Positions 8,071 through 16,475 of a stretch of DNA of 64,000 bases are shown here, one piece after another (positions within the stretch are counted from its first letter, which is position 1; each line of letters begins with the position of its first letter). The notes below the pieces were generated by a model. It did no database searches. It worked only from the letters and a program-made list of their open reading frames with translations, and was not told the origin of the DNA. This stretch comes from Pyrinomonadaceae bacterium. Lineage in GTDB: Bacteria > Acidobacteriota > Blastocatellia > Pyrinomonadales > Pyrinomonadaceae. The translations under genes and the position numbers were made by a program. The stretch spans positions 452,544 to 516,543 of the forward strand of contig JAJQRF010000003.1 in assembly GCA_021228405.1 (NCBI GenBank). Reading direction: 5' to 3'.

Positions 8071-8833
8071 AACTCCAACTGATCCTCGGATGTTTCGACA
8101 AACTCGTTAAAATGCGGTCGAGAATAATTCCGATAATGCCGATCACGATCATTTCGACGATCAGCAGATCGATCCGCAAACCGTTCCGCGCATCCCAAAC
8201 CGCGTAGCCGAGCCCGTCGCGTCCGGCAATCATTTCCGCCGCCACGACGATCATCCACGAAATGCCCGCCGTGACGCGCAAAGCCGTCACCAATTCGGGC
8301 AAGATCGCGGGAAAAGTGACTCTGAACAGAGTTTGCGTCGCCGTAAAATTATGGTCTTGCGCGACGCGGAAATAGATTTTCGGGATGTTCGCAATTGCCG
8401 CAACGGTCGCCAGCACGAGCGGAAATGTAACCGTGATAAAGATTAAAAATATCGCGGGCAGATCGCCGATTCCGAACCACAGGATCGCAAACGGAATCCA
8501 CGTCAGCGGTGAAAGATTTCTGAAAAAATTGACGAATGGCAAAAACGCGCCCTGCCAAATCTTGTGATGACCGAGCCACAGCCCGAACGGAATCGCCGTC
8601 ACGACTCCGAGCAAATAGCCGAGCGAAACGCGAAACAGCGAAGCGATAATGTCTTCGATCAAACGCCCGCTTTTTATTTCCTGCAAAGCCGCTTTCAAAA
8701 CGGTCAGCGGCGACGGAATAAACGTCGGATTCGCACCCGAACCCGCCGCGATTAGGCTCCACACGAGCAGGATCACTGCCAGAATGACAAGAAAAAACAG
8801 GTATTCTCTTCCATTGCTCGAATTGTTCATCAT
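8060..8833 (-). CDS. ABC transporter permease (SsuC/TauC-like)
   Basis: 257 residues, about six membrane helices. It has the BPD-transp-1 layout: an N-terminal helix (LFFLVILAVILLVWSL), the FIPSPLTVLKA segment typical of SsuC/TauC permeases, and the EAA loop near VTFPAILPELVTALRV, followed by AEMIAGRDGLGYAVWDA. It is the first gene of the three-gene importer operon. The substrate cannot be told from the sequence. Confidence 0.92.
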   Translation of the reverse strand: MMNNSSNGREYLFFLVILAVILLVWSLIAAGSGANPTFIPSPLTVLKAALQEIKSGRLIEDIIASLFRVSLGYLLGVVTAIPFGLWLGHHKIWQGAFLPFVNFFRNLSPLTWIPFAILWFGIGDLPAIFLIFITVTFPLVLATVAAIANIPKIYFRVAQDHNFTATQTLFRVTFPAILPELVTALRVTAGISWMIVVAAEMIAGRDGLGYAVWDARNGLRIDLLIVEMIVIGIIGIILDRILTSLSKHPRISWSYEK

Positions 8834-8929
8834 TGCAGAAGATCAGCGGCACCATTGCCCGATTCGTCGAAAAATCGAAAGATTCCCCGATCAATTTGCT
8901 AAATAAAGTCGGATCGCTTTTAAGTTTAT

Positions 8930-8958
8930 ATTAAACAATTATCACTGAAACCTTTCAA
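8930..8958 (-). promoter_or_regulatory. Sigma70-like promoter for the ABC operon
   Basis: On the minus strand TTGAAA (8958-8953) and TTTAAT (8935-8930) are separated by 17 bp, about 100 bp upstream of the permease start. A six-base match to each box is imperfect, so this is a prediction. Confidence 0.4.
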
Positions 8959-9056
8959 AAGTAAAACTGCAAATTTAAGACAACACTGTAAGCGGAGCGA
9001 ATATTAAAAATCAATATGTATAAGAAAAACCGGGCGGCAGAGAGAAGTTTGCAGAC

Positions 9057-9095
9057 AAAAAAAGGCGGTTGGCACGTTCGCCAACCGCCTTTTTC
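9057..9095. terminator. Bidirectional intrinsic terminator
   Basis: A-run, perfect GGCGGTTGGC / GCCAACCGCC stem with a six-nt loop, T-run. It lies just beyond the end of the minus-strand gene at 9109 and ends that transcript. Confidence 0.9.
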
Positions 9096-9108
9096 GATGC
9101 GGAAAATC

Positions 9109-9501
9109 CTATAATTTCGTGATAATGATCTGTGCCCTGTAACCGTTCGGGTCGATGCGGACATTATTCGCAGGATACGGCGTAACTTCGCCGAGTTTGA
9201 TTTCGTAATTATCGAATTTGACCGTTTTCGGTTCGAGATTCGTGTGCAGTTCAAACGTCTGCGACTTGCCTTTGTTGTTCGTGACTTTGATGACAACCTT
9301 CGCATCACCCGCCCAAACGCAAACAGCGTCTTCGGGACAGCGCGAATCTTCGACGGAAACGACCTTGACCGTCAATTTACTCTTGGAAAACTTCTGCTGT
9401 TTGTTGATCTTGACCGTCAACTGCTGCGAACTCTGCGCCTGTGCCGAAACGACCGTGCCGAAAACCAACGTCATCAATAATGTTAATAAAAATACTCTCA
9501 T
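9109..9501 (-). CDS. Small secreted protein of unknown function
   Basis: 130 residues. A clear signal peptide (MRVFLLTLLMTLVFGTVVSAQA) is followed by a mature domain of about 108 residues with alternating beta-strand pattern and the motif VEDSRCPEDAVCVWAGDAKV. The two cysteines spaced six apart may form a disulfide or bind metal in the periplasm. The DSRCP...CVWAG motif recurs in small secreted proteins of soil bacteria as far as I recall; no function is known to me. It is monocistronic with a terminator directly behind it. Confidence 0.8.
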   Translation of the reverse strand: MRVFLLTLLMTLVFGTVVSAQAQSSQQLTVKINKQQKFSKSKLTVKVVSVEDSRCPEDAVCVWAGDAKVVIKVTNNKGKSQTFELHTNLEPKTVKFDNYEIKLGEVTPYPANNVRIDPNGYRAQIIITKL

Positions 9502-9592
9502 AAAATTTTTTCTCCTTGCCGCAAACCGAAAAACTTTTTCGATTTGCCGATGTTAGAATGTTTCAAAACCCGCAAAGTTGCAGTGTAAACCG

Positions 9593-9619
9593 AAAAAGCG
9601 GTCGCAAAACCGCCTTTTT
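9593..9619 (-). terminator. Terminator downstream of the flavin split-barrel gene
   Basis: An AAAAAG-CGGT / ACCG-CCTTTTT stem with one bulged base and a short loop, flanked by A- and T-runs. It sits 30 bp past the stop of the minus-strand gene at 9650. Confidence 0.6.
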
Positions 9620-9649
9620 ATACACAAAAAAAGATAACTTTACAATACT

Positions 9650-10267
9650 TTACGGAGTCAGCCATTTCATTTCCAGTTCGCCTTCCGCGTTCCACGTAAA
9701 CAGCGAACGCCGATGCCCTCTTCTATCCAACTCCATACAATCGATTTCGTCGATCGTCGAAACAACCACGACAAAATTTTCCTTGCCGTGTTCGGATTCT
9801 TCGGGTGTCGGCTTGCGGTAGTTCAGATCGTCAGGCAAACCCGTCGTCGGCTTTTTGCTTTCCTGCGTCGGTGCTTCGCCGATGTAGCAACGCCGCGAAA
9901 AAAGTTCGGTCGCCTGCCATTGTTCGTCGGTCAGTTCGTCGTTTTGATGAATGCTCGCCGTCCCTTTGATGCGCACCTGCAAACGTTCTTCGGAGTTGTA
10001 AAAAAGCCAGTAAACATTCGGATTGGCTTCGATCTGCGAAACTTTCGGCGAACCGAGATGCGAATGAAACGCGATCCGTGCGGGCTTCCGCCAAAAACGG
10101 CGAAGCACGACCGTCCGCAAGCTCGGCGCATCGCCGTCAACCGTCCCGAAAACCGGAAGATGAAACGGATGCTTGCGGTCGATCACGCCGAGATCGAGAT
10201 TTCTCCAGACCTTTTTTAAGATTTCACCGTGCGAAATATTTTTATCCCTGATGCTTTTGTCTAACAT
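9650..10267 (-). CDS. Pyridoxamine 5'-phosphate oxidase family protein (FMN split barrel)
   Basis: 205 residues. The central part resembles the PNPOx-like FMN-binding split barrel: PSLRTVVLRRFWRKPARI (the RxVxLR strand that contacts FMN phosphate), IAFHSHLGSPKVSQIEANP, VYWLFYNSEERLQVRIKG, and a C-terminal ELEMKWLTP. The start LDKSIRDKNISHGEILKKVWRNL and the overall length fit the general PNPOx-like family rather than PdxH itself, whose C-terminal dimerisation motif is missing. The substrate is unknown. It stands alone between two hairpins. Confidence 0.8.
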   Translation of the reverse strand: MLDKSIRDKNISHGEILKKVWRNLDLGVIDRKHPFHLPVFGTVDGDAPSLRTVVLRRFWRKPARIAFHSHLGSPKVSQIEANPNVYWLFYNSEERLQVRIKGTASIHQNDELTDEQWQATELFSRRCYIGEAPTQESKKPTTGLPDDLNYRKPTPEESEHGKENFVVVVSTIDEIDCMELDRRGHRRSLFTWNAEGELEMKWLTP

Positions 10268-10284
10268 ACCAAAACTTTTCCGCC

Positions 10285-10324
10285 GATGAACAAGGAAACG
10301 AACGCGTCCGTTTCCTTGTTCATC
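10285..10324. repeat. 16-bp perfect inverted repeat behind the isocitrate dehydrogenase gene
   Basis: Arms 10285-10300 and 10309-10324 with an eight-nt loop, 12 bp beyond the IDH stop. It lacks a T-run on either side, so it may act as an mRNA-stabilising hairpin or an atypical terminator. Confidence 0.6.
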
Positions 10325-10335
10325 CGTGAATAATT

Positions 10336-11340
10336 TTACGCTTTGATCTTATCGATGATCGCGTTTGCAAAGTCCGCCGATTTTGCCGTTCCGCCCAAAT
10401 CCTTCGTGCGGATATTGCCTTCGGTATAAACTTCGTTCAGCGCGTTTTCGATCTTTATCGCCGCCTCGCTTTCGCCGATATGATGAAGCATCATAATGCC
10501 CGACATCAAGATCGCCGTCGGATTTGCGATTCCCTGTCCGGCAATATCCGGCGCAGAACCGTGAACCGCTTCAAACACCGCGCCTTGTTCGCCGATGTTC
10601 GACCCCGGCGCAAGTCCCAAACCGCCGATCAGCCCCGCACAAAGGTCGGAAACGATGTCGCCGTAAAGATTTTCCAGAACCATCACGTCAAACTGTTCGG
10701 GACGCATTACGAGCTGCATACAGGCATTGTCAACGATCTTGTCGTCGGCTTCGAGTTCGGGAAAATCCTTCGCCACGTTGTAGAAACATTCGAGGAAAAG
10801 ACCGTCCGAAAGTTTCATAATATTGGCTTTGTGAATCGCCGTAACCTTTTTGCGTCCGTGCGATCGGGCATATTCAAACGCATATTTTGCGATGCGCGTC
10901 GAAGCCTTTTCGGTAATGATCTTGATCGATTCGACCACGCCCGGCACGACGACGTGCTCCAATCCGGCATATAAATCTTCCGTATTTTCACGAACGATGA
11001 TGAGATCGAGTTCGGGATAGCGGCACGGAACATTCGGCAACGCACGCACCGGGCGAATGTTCGCGTAAAGGTCTAAAGCCTTGCGCAGTCCGACATTTAC
11101 GGAAGTGAAGCCTTTCCCGACCGGCGTTGTCAAAGGTCCTTTGAGCGCAACCCTGTTTTTTCTGATCGATTCGATGGTCGGTTCGGGAATCGTCGTTCCG
11201 AATTTTTCCAAAGCCTGCGCGCCGATGATGAAGGTTTCCCATTCGATGTCAACGCCGGTCGATTCGATGATTCTGACCGTTTCGGAAATAATTTCGGGAC
11301 CGATGCCGTCGCCGGGAATAAGCGTGATATTATGTTTCAT
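10336..11340 (-). CDS. NAD-type isocitrate dehydrogenase
   Basis: 334 residues of the isocitrate/isopropylmalate dehydrogenase family. Seen are the N-terminal TLIPGDGIGPEI, the substrate loop in NVGLRKALDLYANIRPVR, IVRENTEDLYAGLEH, the catalytic Lys region VTAIHKANIMKLSDGLFL, the metal-binding aspartates in NLYGDIVSDLCAGLIGGLG and the cofactor loop FEAVHGSAPDIAGQGIANP. The length and the RENTEDLYAG motif match the short NAD-dependent IDH group (IDH3-like), which makes 2-oxoglutarate in the TCA cycle. I start at ATG 11340, behind AAGGA; an upstream in-frame ATG (11385) would add a lysine-rich tail with no family match. Isopropylmalate or homoisocitrate dehydrogenase are less likely alternatives. 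Confidence 0.88.
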   Translation of the reverse strand: MKHNITLIPGDGIGPEIISETVRIIESTGVDIEWETFIIGAQALEKFGTTIPEPTIESIRKNRVALKGPLTTPVGKGFTSVNVGLRKALDLYANIRPVRALPNVPCRYPELDLIIVRENTEDLYAGLEHVVVPGVVESIKIITEKASTRIAKYAFEYARSHGRKKVTAIHKANIMKLSDGLFLECFYNVAKDFPELEADDKIVDNACMQLVMRPEQFDVMVLENLYGDIVSDLCAGLIGGLGLAPGSNIGEQGAVFEAVHGSAPDIAGQGIANPTAILMSGIMMLHHIGESEAAIKIENALNEVYTEGNIRTKDLGGTAKSADFANAIIDKIKA

Positions 11341-11450
11341 TAATTTATCCTTTGCCTTTTGTTCTTTTTTGATTGCTTTTTTCATTATAAAATCAAAGAT
11401 TAATTTACAACGGACGGCAGGCTTAAAACAACAAAAGAAGCAGTTATTTA

Positions 11451-12590
11451 ATGAATTCAGAAGTTTTAATTATTGGCGGCGGCGTGATCGGTTTGTCGAT
11501 CGCCCGCGAAATTCACCGAAACGGCATCACGCAGATCACGATTCTCGAACGCGGAAAAATCGGACAGGAATCGTCCTATGCGGCGGCGGGAATGCTTGCG
11601 CCGAACGCGGAAACCGGCGAAGCGGGAATTTTCACTGATTTCTGCACGGAAAGTTTGAGTCTTTACGCGCAGTTTGCGGAAAATCTGTTTGCGGAAACCG
11701 GCGTTGACATTGAACTCGACCGCCACGGAACGCTGTTTTTGTCTTTCACCGAAAAAGATTCCGCCGAGCTTTTGCACCGTTACGAATGGCAGAAAAAAGC
11801 AGGTTTGAAAGTTGAACATCTTTCGGCTCAGGAAACGCGAAAAAGCGAACCTTTCGTTTCGCCCGACGTGCGCGAATCCTTATTTTTTCCGAACGACTGG
11901 CAGGTCGAAAACCGCAAATTGCTCCACGCTTTGCGAAAATACGCCGAGTTGAACGGCATCGAAATCCGTGAAGATGCCGAAATAAAAAATATTTTGAGCG
12001 AAAACGGCAAAGTTGTCGGCGCGGAAACCGAAAATGAAAAATTCCTTGCCGAAAACGTAGTTTTGGCGACAGGCGCGTGGACATCGTTTATCAAAGCGGA
12101 AAATCTGCAAATGCCTGTCGTAAAACCGATTCGCGGGCAAATGATCGCGTTTCAAACGGCGAAACGTTTGTTTGAAAAGGTGATCTACAGTTCGCGCGGT
12201 TATCTCGTGCCGCGCGCCGACGGCAGAATTTTGATCGGCGCGACGGTCGAAGATGCCGGTTTCGATAAGAATATCTACGATCTCAGCACCGAAATTTTGC
12301 GCGAAGCCGCGATCGAGATTGCGCCGAGTCTGGGAAATTTGCAAATATATGAAAACTGGGCGGGATTGCGACCTTTTGCGAATAACGGTTTGCCGATCAT
12401 CGGAAATCTCCCGCACGCCGAAAATCTTTTTATCGCGACGGCACATTACCGCAACGGGATTCTGCTCGCACCGCTGACGGCGAAAATTATCGCCGAAAAG
12501 CTCGCCGCAAATAGAAATTCCGAATATCTCGAATTTTTCCGTCCGCAACAAGCCCGCTCAAACGATTTGAGTTTGAATATCTCGATTTAA
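11451..12590 (+). CDS. thiO: Glycine oxidase ThiO (FAD-dependent)
   Basis: 379 residues of the DAO family. The N-terminal VLIIGGGVIGLSIAREI is the FAD Rossmann motif; IGQESSYAAAGMLAP is the signature stretch after it. The C-terminal WAGLRPFANNGLPIIG and ATAHYRNGILLAPLTAKIIAE are typical of ThiO, which oxidises glycine to iminoglyoxylate for the thiazole of thiamine in aerobes. No other thi gene is nearby, so a general D-amino-acid oxidase is possible. The next gene follows after only four bases and they are probably cotranscribed. Confidence 0.85.
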   Translation: MNSEVLIIGGGVIGLSIAREIHRNGITQITILERGKIGQESSYAAAGMLAPNAETGEAGIFTDFCTESLSLYAQFAENLFAETGVDIELDRHGTLFLSFTEKDSAELLHRYEWQKKAGLKVEHLSAQETRKSEPFVSPDVRESLFFPNDWQVENRKLLHALRKYAELNGIEIREDAEIKNILSENGKVVGAETENEKFLAENVVLATGAWTSFIKAENLQMPVVKPIRGQMIAFQTAKRLFEKVIYSSRGYLVPRADGRILIGATVEDAGFDKNIYDLSTEILREAAIEIAPSLGNLQIYENWAGLRPFANNGLPIIGNLPHAENLFIATAHYRNGILLAPLTAKIIAEKLAANRNSEYLEFFRPQQARSNDLSLNISI

Positions 12591-12594
12591 TTTT

Positions 12595-14022
12595 ATGCGT
12601 AAGTTTTTAGTTCCGATCTTACTTTTACTGACCTTCAGCGTCTTTTCCCAATCGGGTCGGGTCGTGCCGAACACGCCAACCGATCAGGCAATTACGGATG
12701 AAACGAAAGCGAAAGAGGCGACCGTCAAAGAACTTTTCGACGAAGCGAATACTTACGCCAAAACGAAATTTGCCGAATTTGAAAAGAAAAAACTCGTGTT
12801 CAGCGATGCGTTATACAAACAAACCATCAGCGAACGAAAACAGCTTGCGGCAAAATATGCGGCGGCAGTTTTGAGCCGCAAAGATTTGGCGGGCGAAGAT
12901 TTTTATTATCTCGCGATGCTTCACTGGATTGCCGAAAATATCGACGGAATGGCGGAAAGTCTGCAAAAATTTATTGCGACGGAAAATCCTTCCGCCGAAA
13001 AACTTCAAACTTCGCGCTCTTATCTGGTCATCATTTTCGCCCGTCAAAAAAAATTTGATGAAGCGGAAAAATTTCTTGGCGAATACTTAAAGAATGATCC
13101 CGTCAAGGTCAGCGAACGTTCACAAATGGAAAGCGAGCTGGCGAAAAATTACCGCGATGCAAAAAATTTAGCGAAAGCCGCGCCGCACGCCGAAGAAGCG
13201 TTGCGCGCCGCGAAAGCGTCTTTTCAGGAATCGATTTCCCGCGCCAAAGGCTTGGACGAATTGCTCAATGCCGGCGCAGCGGTTTTCGACATTTACCGCG
13301 AAGCCGGAAATCAGCCGAAAGCCGATGCCGCCCTCGAAGATTTGCTGAAAACCTCGACTTTTGTTTCTTCACCTAATTTTTACTATTACGCCATCGATAA
13401 CCAGATAAAATACAAGATCGAAACCGGACGCAAAGCCGAAGCGTTGCAATATTATCAAAATGCCCTTCTCAAAGTCGCCAAGGATTTTCCGCAAGCGGGT
13501 TCCCGGGAATCCATCCTAGAGCGTCTAAAACGGCGCGAAAAACATTATAAATTACTTGGCGAAAATGCGATCGAGCTTTCCGAGGTCGCAAAATGGATGC
13601 CGAACTCGCCGAAAACCTTTGCCGTTCTGCGCGGAAAAGTCGTTCTTCTCGATTTTTGGGCGACCTGGTGCGGACCGTGCATTCAAGCGTTTCCGCATCT
13701 CATCGAATGGCACGAAGATTTTAAGGATCAGGGATTTGAAATTCTCGGTTTGACGCGATTTTACGGTTTGGTCGAAGGCATTTCGGTCGATGAAGAAAGC
13801 GAGTTGAAATTTTTGAAAACCTTCAAGGAAAAGGAAAAACTGCCGTATGATTTTGTCGTGGCGAGAGGTCAGGCAAATCAGATAAATTACGGCGCGACGG
13901 GCATTCCGACCGCCGTTTTGATCGACCGCAAAGGGGTTATCCGTTACATCGAAAGTGGGACGAGCAATGCGCGGCTCGAAGAAATCAGGCAGGTTATAAT
14001 GAAACTTTTGGCGGAAAAGTAA
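12595..14022 (+). CDS. Exported TPR-like protein with C-terminal TlpA-type thioredoxin domain
   Basis: 475 residues. Signal peptide (FLVPILLLLTFSVFS), about 300 residues of helical repeat with TPR-like pairs (KFDEAEKFLGEYLKND, NLAKAAPHAEEALRAA), then a thioredoxin fold from about residue 325 to the end. The redox site is WATWCGPC, with Cys359 and Cys362; GATGIPTAVLIDRKG holds the cis-Pro. The domain should reduce or relay disulfides in the periplasm, and the helical part could bind a client protein. Several Acidobacteriota carry this architecture, as far as I recall. Confidence 0.85.
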   Translation: MRKFLVPILLLLTFSVFSQSGRVVPNTPTDQAITDETKAKEATVKELFDEANTYAKTKFAEFEKKKLVFSDALYKQTISERKQLAAKYAAAVLSRKDLAGEDFYYLAMLHWIAENIDGMAESLQKFIATENPSAEKLQTSRSYLVIIFARQKKFDEAEKFLGEYLKNDPVKVSERSQMESELAKNYRDAKNLAKAAPHAEEALRAAKASFQESISRAKGLDELLNAGAAVFDIYREAGNQPKADAALEDLLKTSTFVSSPNFYYYAIDNQIKYKIETGRKAEALQYYQNALLKVAKDFPQAGSRESILERLKRREKHYKLLGENAIELSEVAKWMPNSPKTFAVLRGKVVLLDFWATWCGPCIQAFPHLIEWHEDFKDQGFEILGLTRFYGLVEGISVDEESELKFLKTFKEKEKLPYDFVVARGQANQINYGATGIPTAVLIDRKGVIRYIESGTSNARLEEIRQVIMKLLAEK

Positions 14023-14037
14023 TTATTTTTTCCGCCG

Positions 14038-14745
14038 GTGAATCGTAAGTCGCAAACCCATTTGAACTTAGACGAAGTTTTTATTTACAATTCACCAATA
14101 GGAATGGCAAAAAGTCTTCGTAAATCAAAAACTCAAAATTTTTACGACCAAATCGCAGATGTTCACAATCTGGCGATGAAGGTGAACGGCTATCGAAATT
14201 CGGTCGCCAAGTTTCTCAAATCGCTCGATTTGAAGCTTGACGAAAATTCGATGGTCTTAGATGCGGGAAGCGGTACGGGCATTATCACGCTCGGCTTTCA
14301 GAGTGCGGGTTTTCGTCCGAAAAAAAGCATCGCCCTCGACCTTTCATTCAACTCGCTGAAAATCGCCCGCGAACAATTCGAGAATGATAAAGAAACGGAC
14401 GAAAGCAGGATTTCGCCTGTTCAGGGAAACATTCTGAATCTGCCTTTTGCCGATGAATCCTTCGATCTGGTCTTGTCGTGCGGCGTTTTGGAATATGTTC
14501 CGCTCGATGCGGGTTTACAGGAAATGGCGCGCGTCCTCAAGAAAAATGCCCGCCTCGTAATGATTCCCATCAAACCTTCCTTCGTCGGCGTGGTTTTGGA
14601 AATGCTTTACAAATTTAAAGCGCACCCGATCGAAGATGTAAAGGAAATTTCACATCAATATTTTAACATCGTCGGTAATTACAAATTTCCGATCACCGAA
14701 CCTATCGGCTGGTCGAAAATGATCTTTCTCCTAGAGAAGAAATGA
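14038..14745 (+). CDS. SAM-dependent methyltransferase (class I)
   Basis: 235 residues from GTG 14038; ATG 14104 would remove the first 22 residues. Motif I is MVLDAGSGTGIITLGF, motif II the acidic IALDLSFNSLKIA, motif III/post-I VQGNILNLPFADESFDLVLSCGVLEYV, as in Methyltransf-11/25 enzymes. The C-terminus is short and the substrate is unknown; enzymes of this type act on lipids, quinones or small molecules. It follows the thioredoxin gene by 15 bp and may share its transcript. Confidence 0.8.
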   Translation: MNRKSQTHLNLDEVFIYNSPIGMAKSLRKSKTQNFYDQIADVHNLAMKVNGYRNSVAKFLKSLDLKLDENSMVLDAGSGTGIITLGFQSAGFRPKKSIALDLSFNSLKIAREQFENDKETDESRISPVQGNILNLPFADESFDLVLSCGVLEYVPLDAGLQEMARVLKKNARLVMIPIKPSFVGVVLEMLYKFKAHPIEDVKEISHQYFNIVGNYKFPITEPIGWSKMIFLLEKK

Positions 14746-14753
14746 GATTTTCA

Positions 14754-14830
14754 GCCTGCGAAATAAACGAAAATAACGAAAGTAGAAACAGAAATCATTT
14801 AACTCCATTTTTTTCGTGTCTTTCGTAGGC
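14754..14830. repeat. Imperfect inverted repeat between genes
   Basis: GCCTGCGAAATAAACGAAAA (14754-14773) faces TTTTTCGTGTCTTTCGTAGGC (14810-14830). The arms are related to those of the inverted repeat at 24662-24729, suggesting a dispersed short-repeat family rather than a simple terminator. Confidence 0.5.
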
Positions 14831-14838
14831 AAGTTACT

Positions 14839-15615
14839 ATGAAAAAACCTTTAATTATCGCGCATCGGGGTTCGAGCGAACTTGCGCCGGAAAACACCAT
14901 TGCCGCGTTTCAAAGAGCGATTGACGATGGCGCGGACGGCATCGAATTTGACGTGCGACTGGCAAAAAACGGCGAAGTCGTCGTTTTTCACGATTCGACG
15001 CTAAACCGCGTCAGCAGTATGACAGGTCGCGTGCTCGATTTCACGGTCGAGGAACTGCAAAAGATCGACATCGGTTCGTGGTTCAACAAACGATTCCCGA
15101 ACAAAGCGAACCCGCAATTTTCAAATGAAAAAGTCGCGTCGCTCAAGCAAACACTGGAATTTCTCAAAGATTTTCGCGGACTCATCTATGTCGAGATCAA
15201 ATGCAAGGATTCGGAAACCGGACAAATTTCCGAAGCGGTTTTCAATCTCATCAAAGATTCTCACCTGTTGCCGCAGATCATCGTCAAAAGTTTTCAGCTC
15301 GAAGTTATCCCGACTGTTAAAAATCTCGCCAAAGAAATAAAGACCGCCGCGCTTTTCGCGCCGAAAATTATGACGATCCTGCGCAAGGAAAAGCGGCTCG
15401 TCAACATCGCGCACGATCTCGGCGCAGATATGCTTTCGGTTCATTTTTCGCTTGCTACGAAAAAACTTATGAAGAAAGCCGGGAAGAAAAATCTGCCCGT
15501 CACGATCTGGACGGCAAACCACGAACGCTGGGTGAAACGCGCCGTAAATCTGAATCTTTTCGCCGTCATCACCAATAATCCCGCCAGACTTTTGACAAAA
15601 CTGAACGAAAAATAA
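14839..15615 (+). CDS. Glycerophosphodiester phosphodiesterase
   Basis: 258 residues with the GDPD TIM-barrel signature. IIAHRGSSELAPENTIAAF (His9, Arg10, Glu18) opens the active site; GIEFDVRLAKNGEVVVFHD supplies the metal-binding Glu/Asp and the second catalytic His; YVEIKC gives the third acidic ligand. C-terminal TIWTANHERWVKRAVNL and ITNNPARLL are typical. There is no signal peptide, so it is cytosolic like UgpQ, releasing glycerol-3-phosphate from deacylated phospholipids. Confidence 0.92.
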   Translation: MKKPLIIAHRGSSELAPENTIAAFQRAIDDGADGIEFDVRLAKNGEVVVFHDSTLNRVSSMTGRVLDFTVEELQKIDIGSWFNKRFPNKANPQFSNEKVASLKQTLEFLKDFRGLIYVEIKCKDSETGQISEAVFNLIKDSHLLPQIIVKSFQLEVIPTVKNLAKEIKTAALFAPKIMTILRKEKRLVNIAHDLGADMLSVHFSLATKKLMKKAGKKNLPVTIWTANHERWVKRAVNLNLFAVITNNPARLLTKLNEK

Positions 15616-15659
15616 AAAAAGGCAACGCGAAGCCTACATAACCTTCGCGTTGCCTTTTT
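15614..15659. terminator. Bidirectional terminator between convergent genes
   Basis: A-run, GGCAACGCGAAG / CTTCGCGTTGCC stem (12 bp perfect), ten-nt loop, T-run. It serves the GDPD gene on the plus strand and the LolA-like gene on the minus strand. Confidence 0.93.
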
Positions 15660-15676
15660 CGTTTCCTGATTTTCAA

Positions 15677-16459
15677 TTATTGTTTTGGTTTTGCAAACAA
15701 ACTGTCTTCGACCTTCACATCGTTCTTAACTTCGGTAACGGTCACTAAAATCTCGAACTGCGGCATCACGGTTCGCAATTTATAGGGTATTTTGATGCCG
15801 TCGATGTCACGAAAATCTTCGTAATAATTTGTCGTTGCCATTTTTCCTTCGGGCGTGACCGAGGTGGCATCCGTGCGCACGAGCAACCCGCTTTTCGTGT
15901 TGAAATACATAGTTTCCGGCGGCAGACCGTCAGCCGTTGCGATCACCACGTAAGCGTCGCTTTCCCCTACTTTTTCAATGCCTTTGACTTCCATTTTCGG
16001 ATAAAACTTTTCCAGATTAACTTCGCGGTAAAAACTATTGGCAAGTTTTGTCTGCAAAAGTTCTTCGCCTTCCTTATCACGATTTCCCTGAATCGGATTG
16101 ATCGTCCACGCGGTTACGCCGTCGAAAGCTTCAATTATTTCGCCGATTCCGCCGAGATTCAATTTCGTGTAGCTTTTATTCGGCGCGGCTGAATAAACTT
16201 CCATCGTTCCTTTTAAGCCCATCGGCGAAAGAACAATATCGCCTTTCACCTGACGCGTTTTGATCTTTTCATTCGCGGCTTTTCCGCCGATTGCGGCGAC
16301 GTATTTATCCAGAATTTCCTTGACCGTCGGCAATTTCACTGCCGGAGCCGGTTTCGTTTCGGGCTTTGTTTCGGCAGGTTTTACAGGTTCGGTTTTCTGT
16401 GCGAACGTATTGATTGAAAACGCTAAAATTCCCAACAAGATAAACAATTTAAGTTTCAT
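15677..16459 (-). CDS. Secreted LolA/outer-membrane-lipoprotein-sorting-like protein
   Basis: 260 residues. Signal peptide (FILLGILAFSINTFA), a Pro/Glu/Lys-rich linker, then VKEILDKYVAAIGGKAANEKI, a start common to Acidobacteriota proteins with a LolA-like half barrel. Alternating strands follow (KGDIVLSPMGLKGTMEVY, GVTAWTINPIQG, TMYFNTKSGLLVRTDA, YYEDFRDIDGIKIPYKLR). Such proteins probably bind lipid or lipoprotein in the periplasm, but no specific role is known. The S41 peptidase gene lies 16 bp upstream on the same strand, so the two are likely an operon. Confidence 0.75.
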   Translation of the reverse strand: MKLKLFILLGILAFSINTFAQKTEPVKPAETKPETKPAPAVKLPTVKEILDKYVAAIGGKAANEKIKTRQVKGDIVLSPMGLKGTMEVYSAAPNKSYTKLNLGGIGEIIEAFDGVTAWTINPIQGNRDKEGEELLQTKLANSFYREVNLEKFYPKMEVKGIEKVGESDAYVVIATADGLPPETMYFNTKSGLLVRTDATSVTPEGKMATTNYYEDFRDIDGIKIPYKLRTVMPQFEILVTVTEVKNDVKVEDSLFAKPKQ

Positions 16460-16475
16460 ACTATTAATTCCTTTT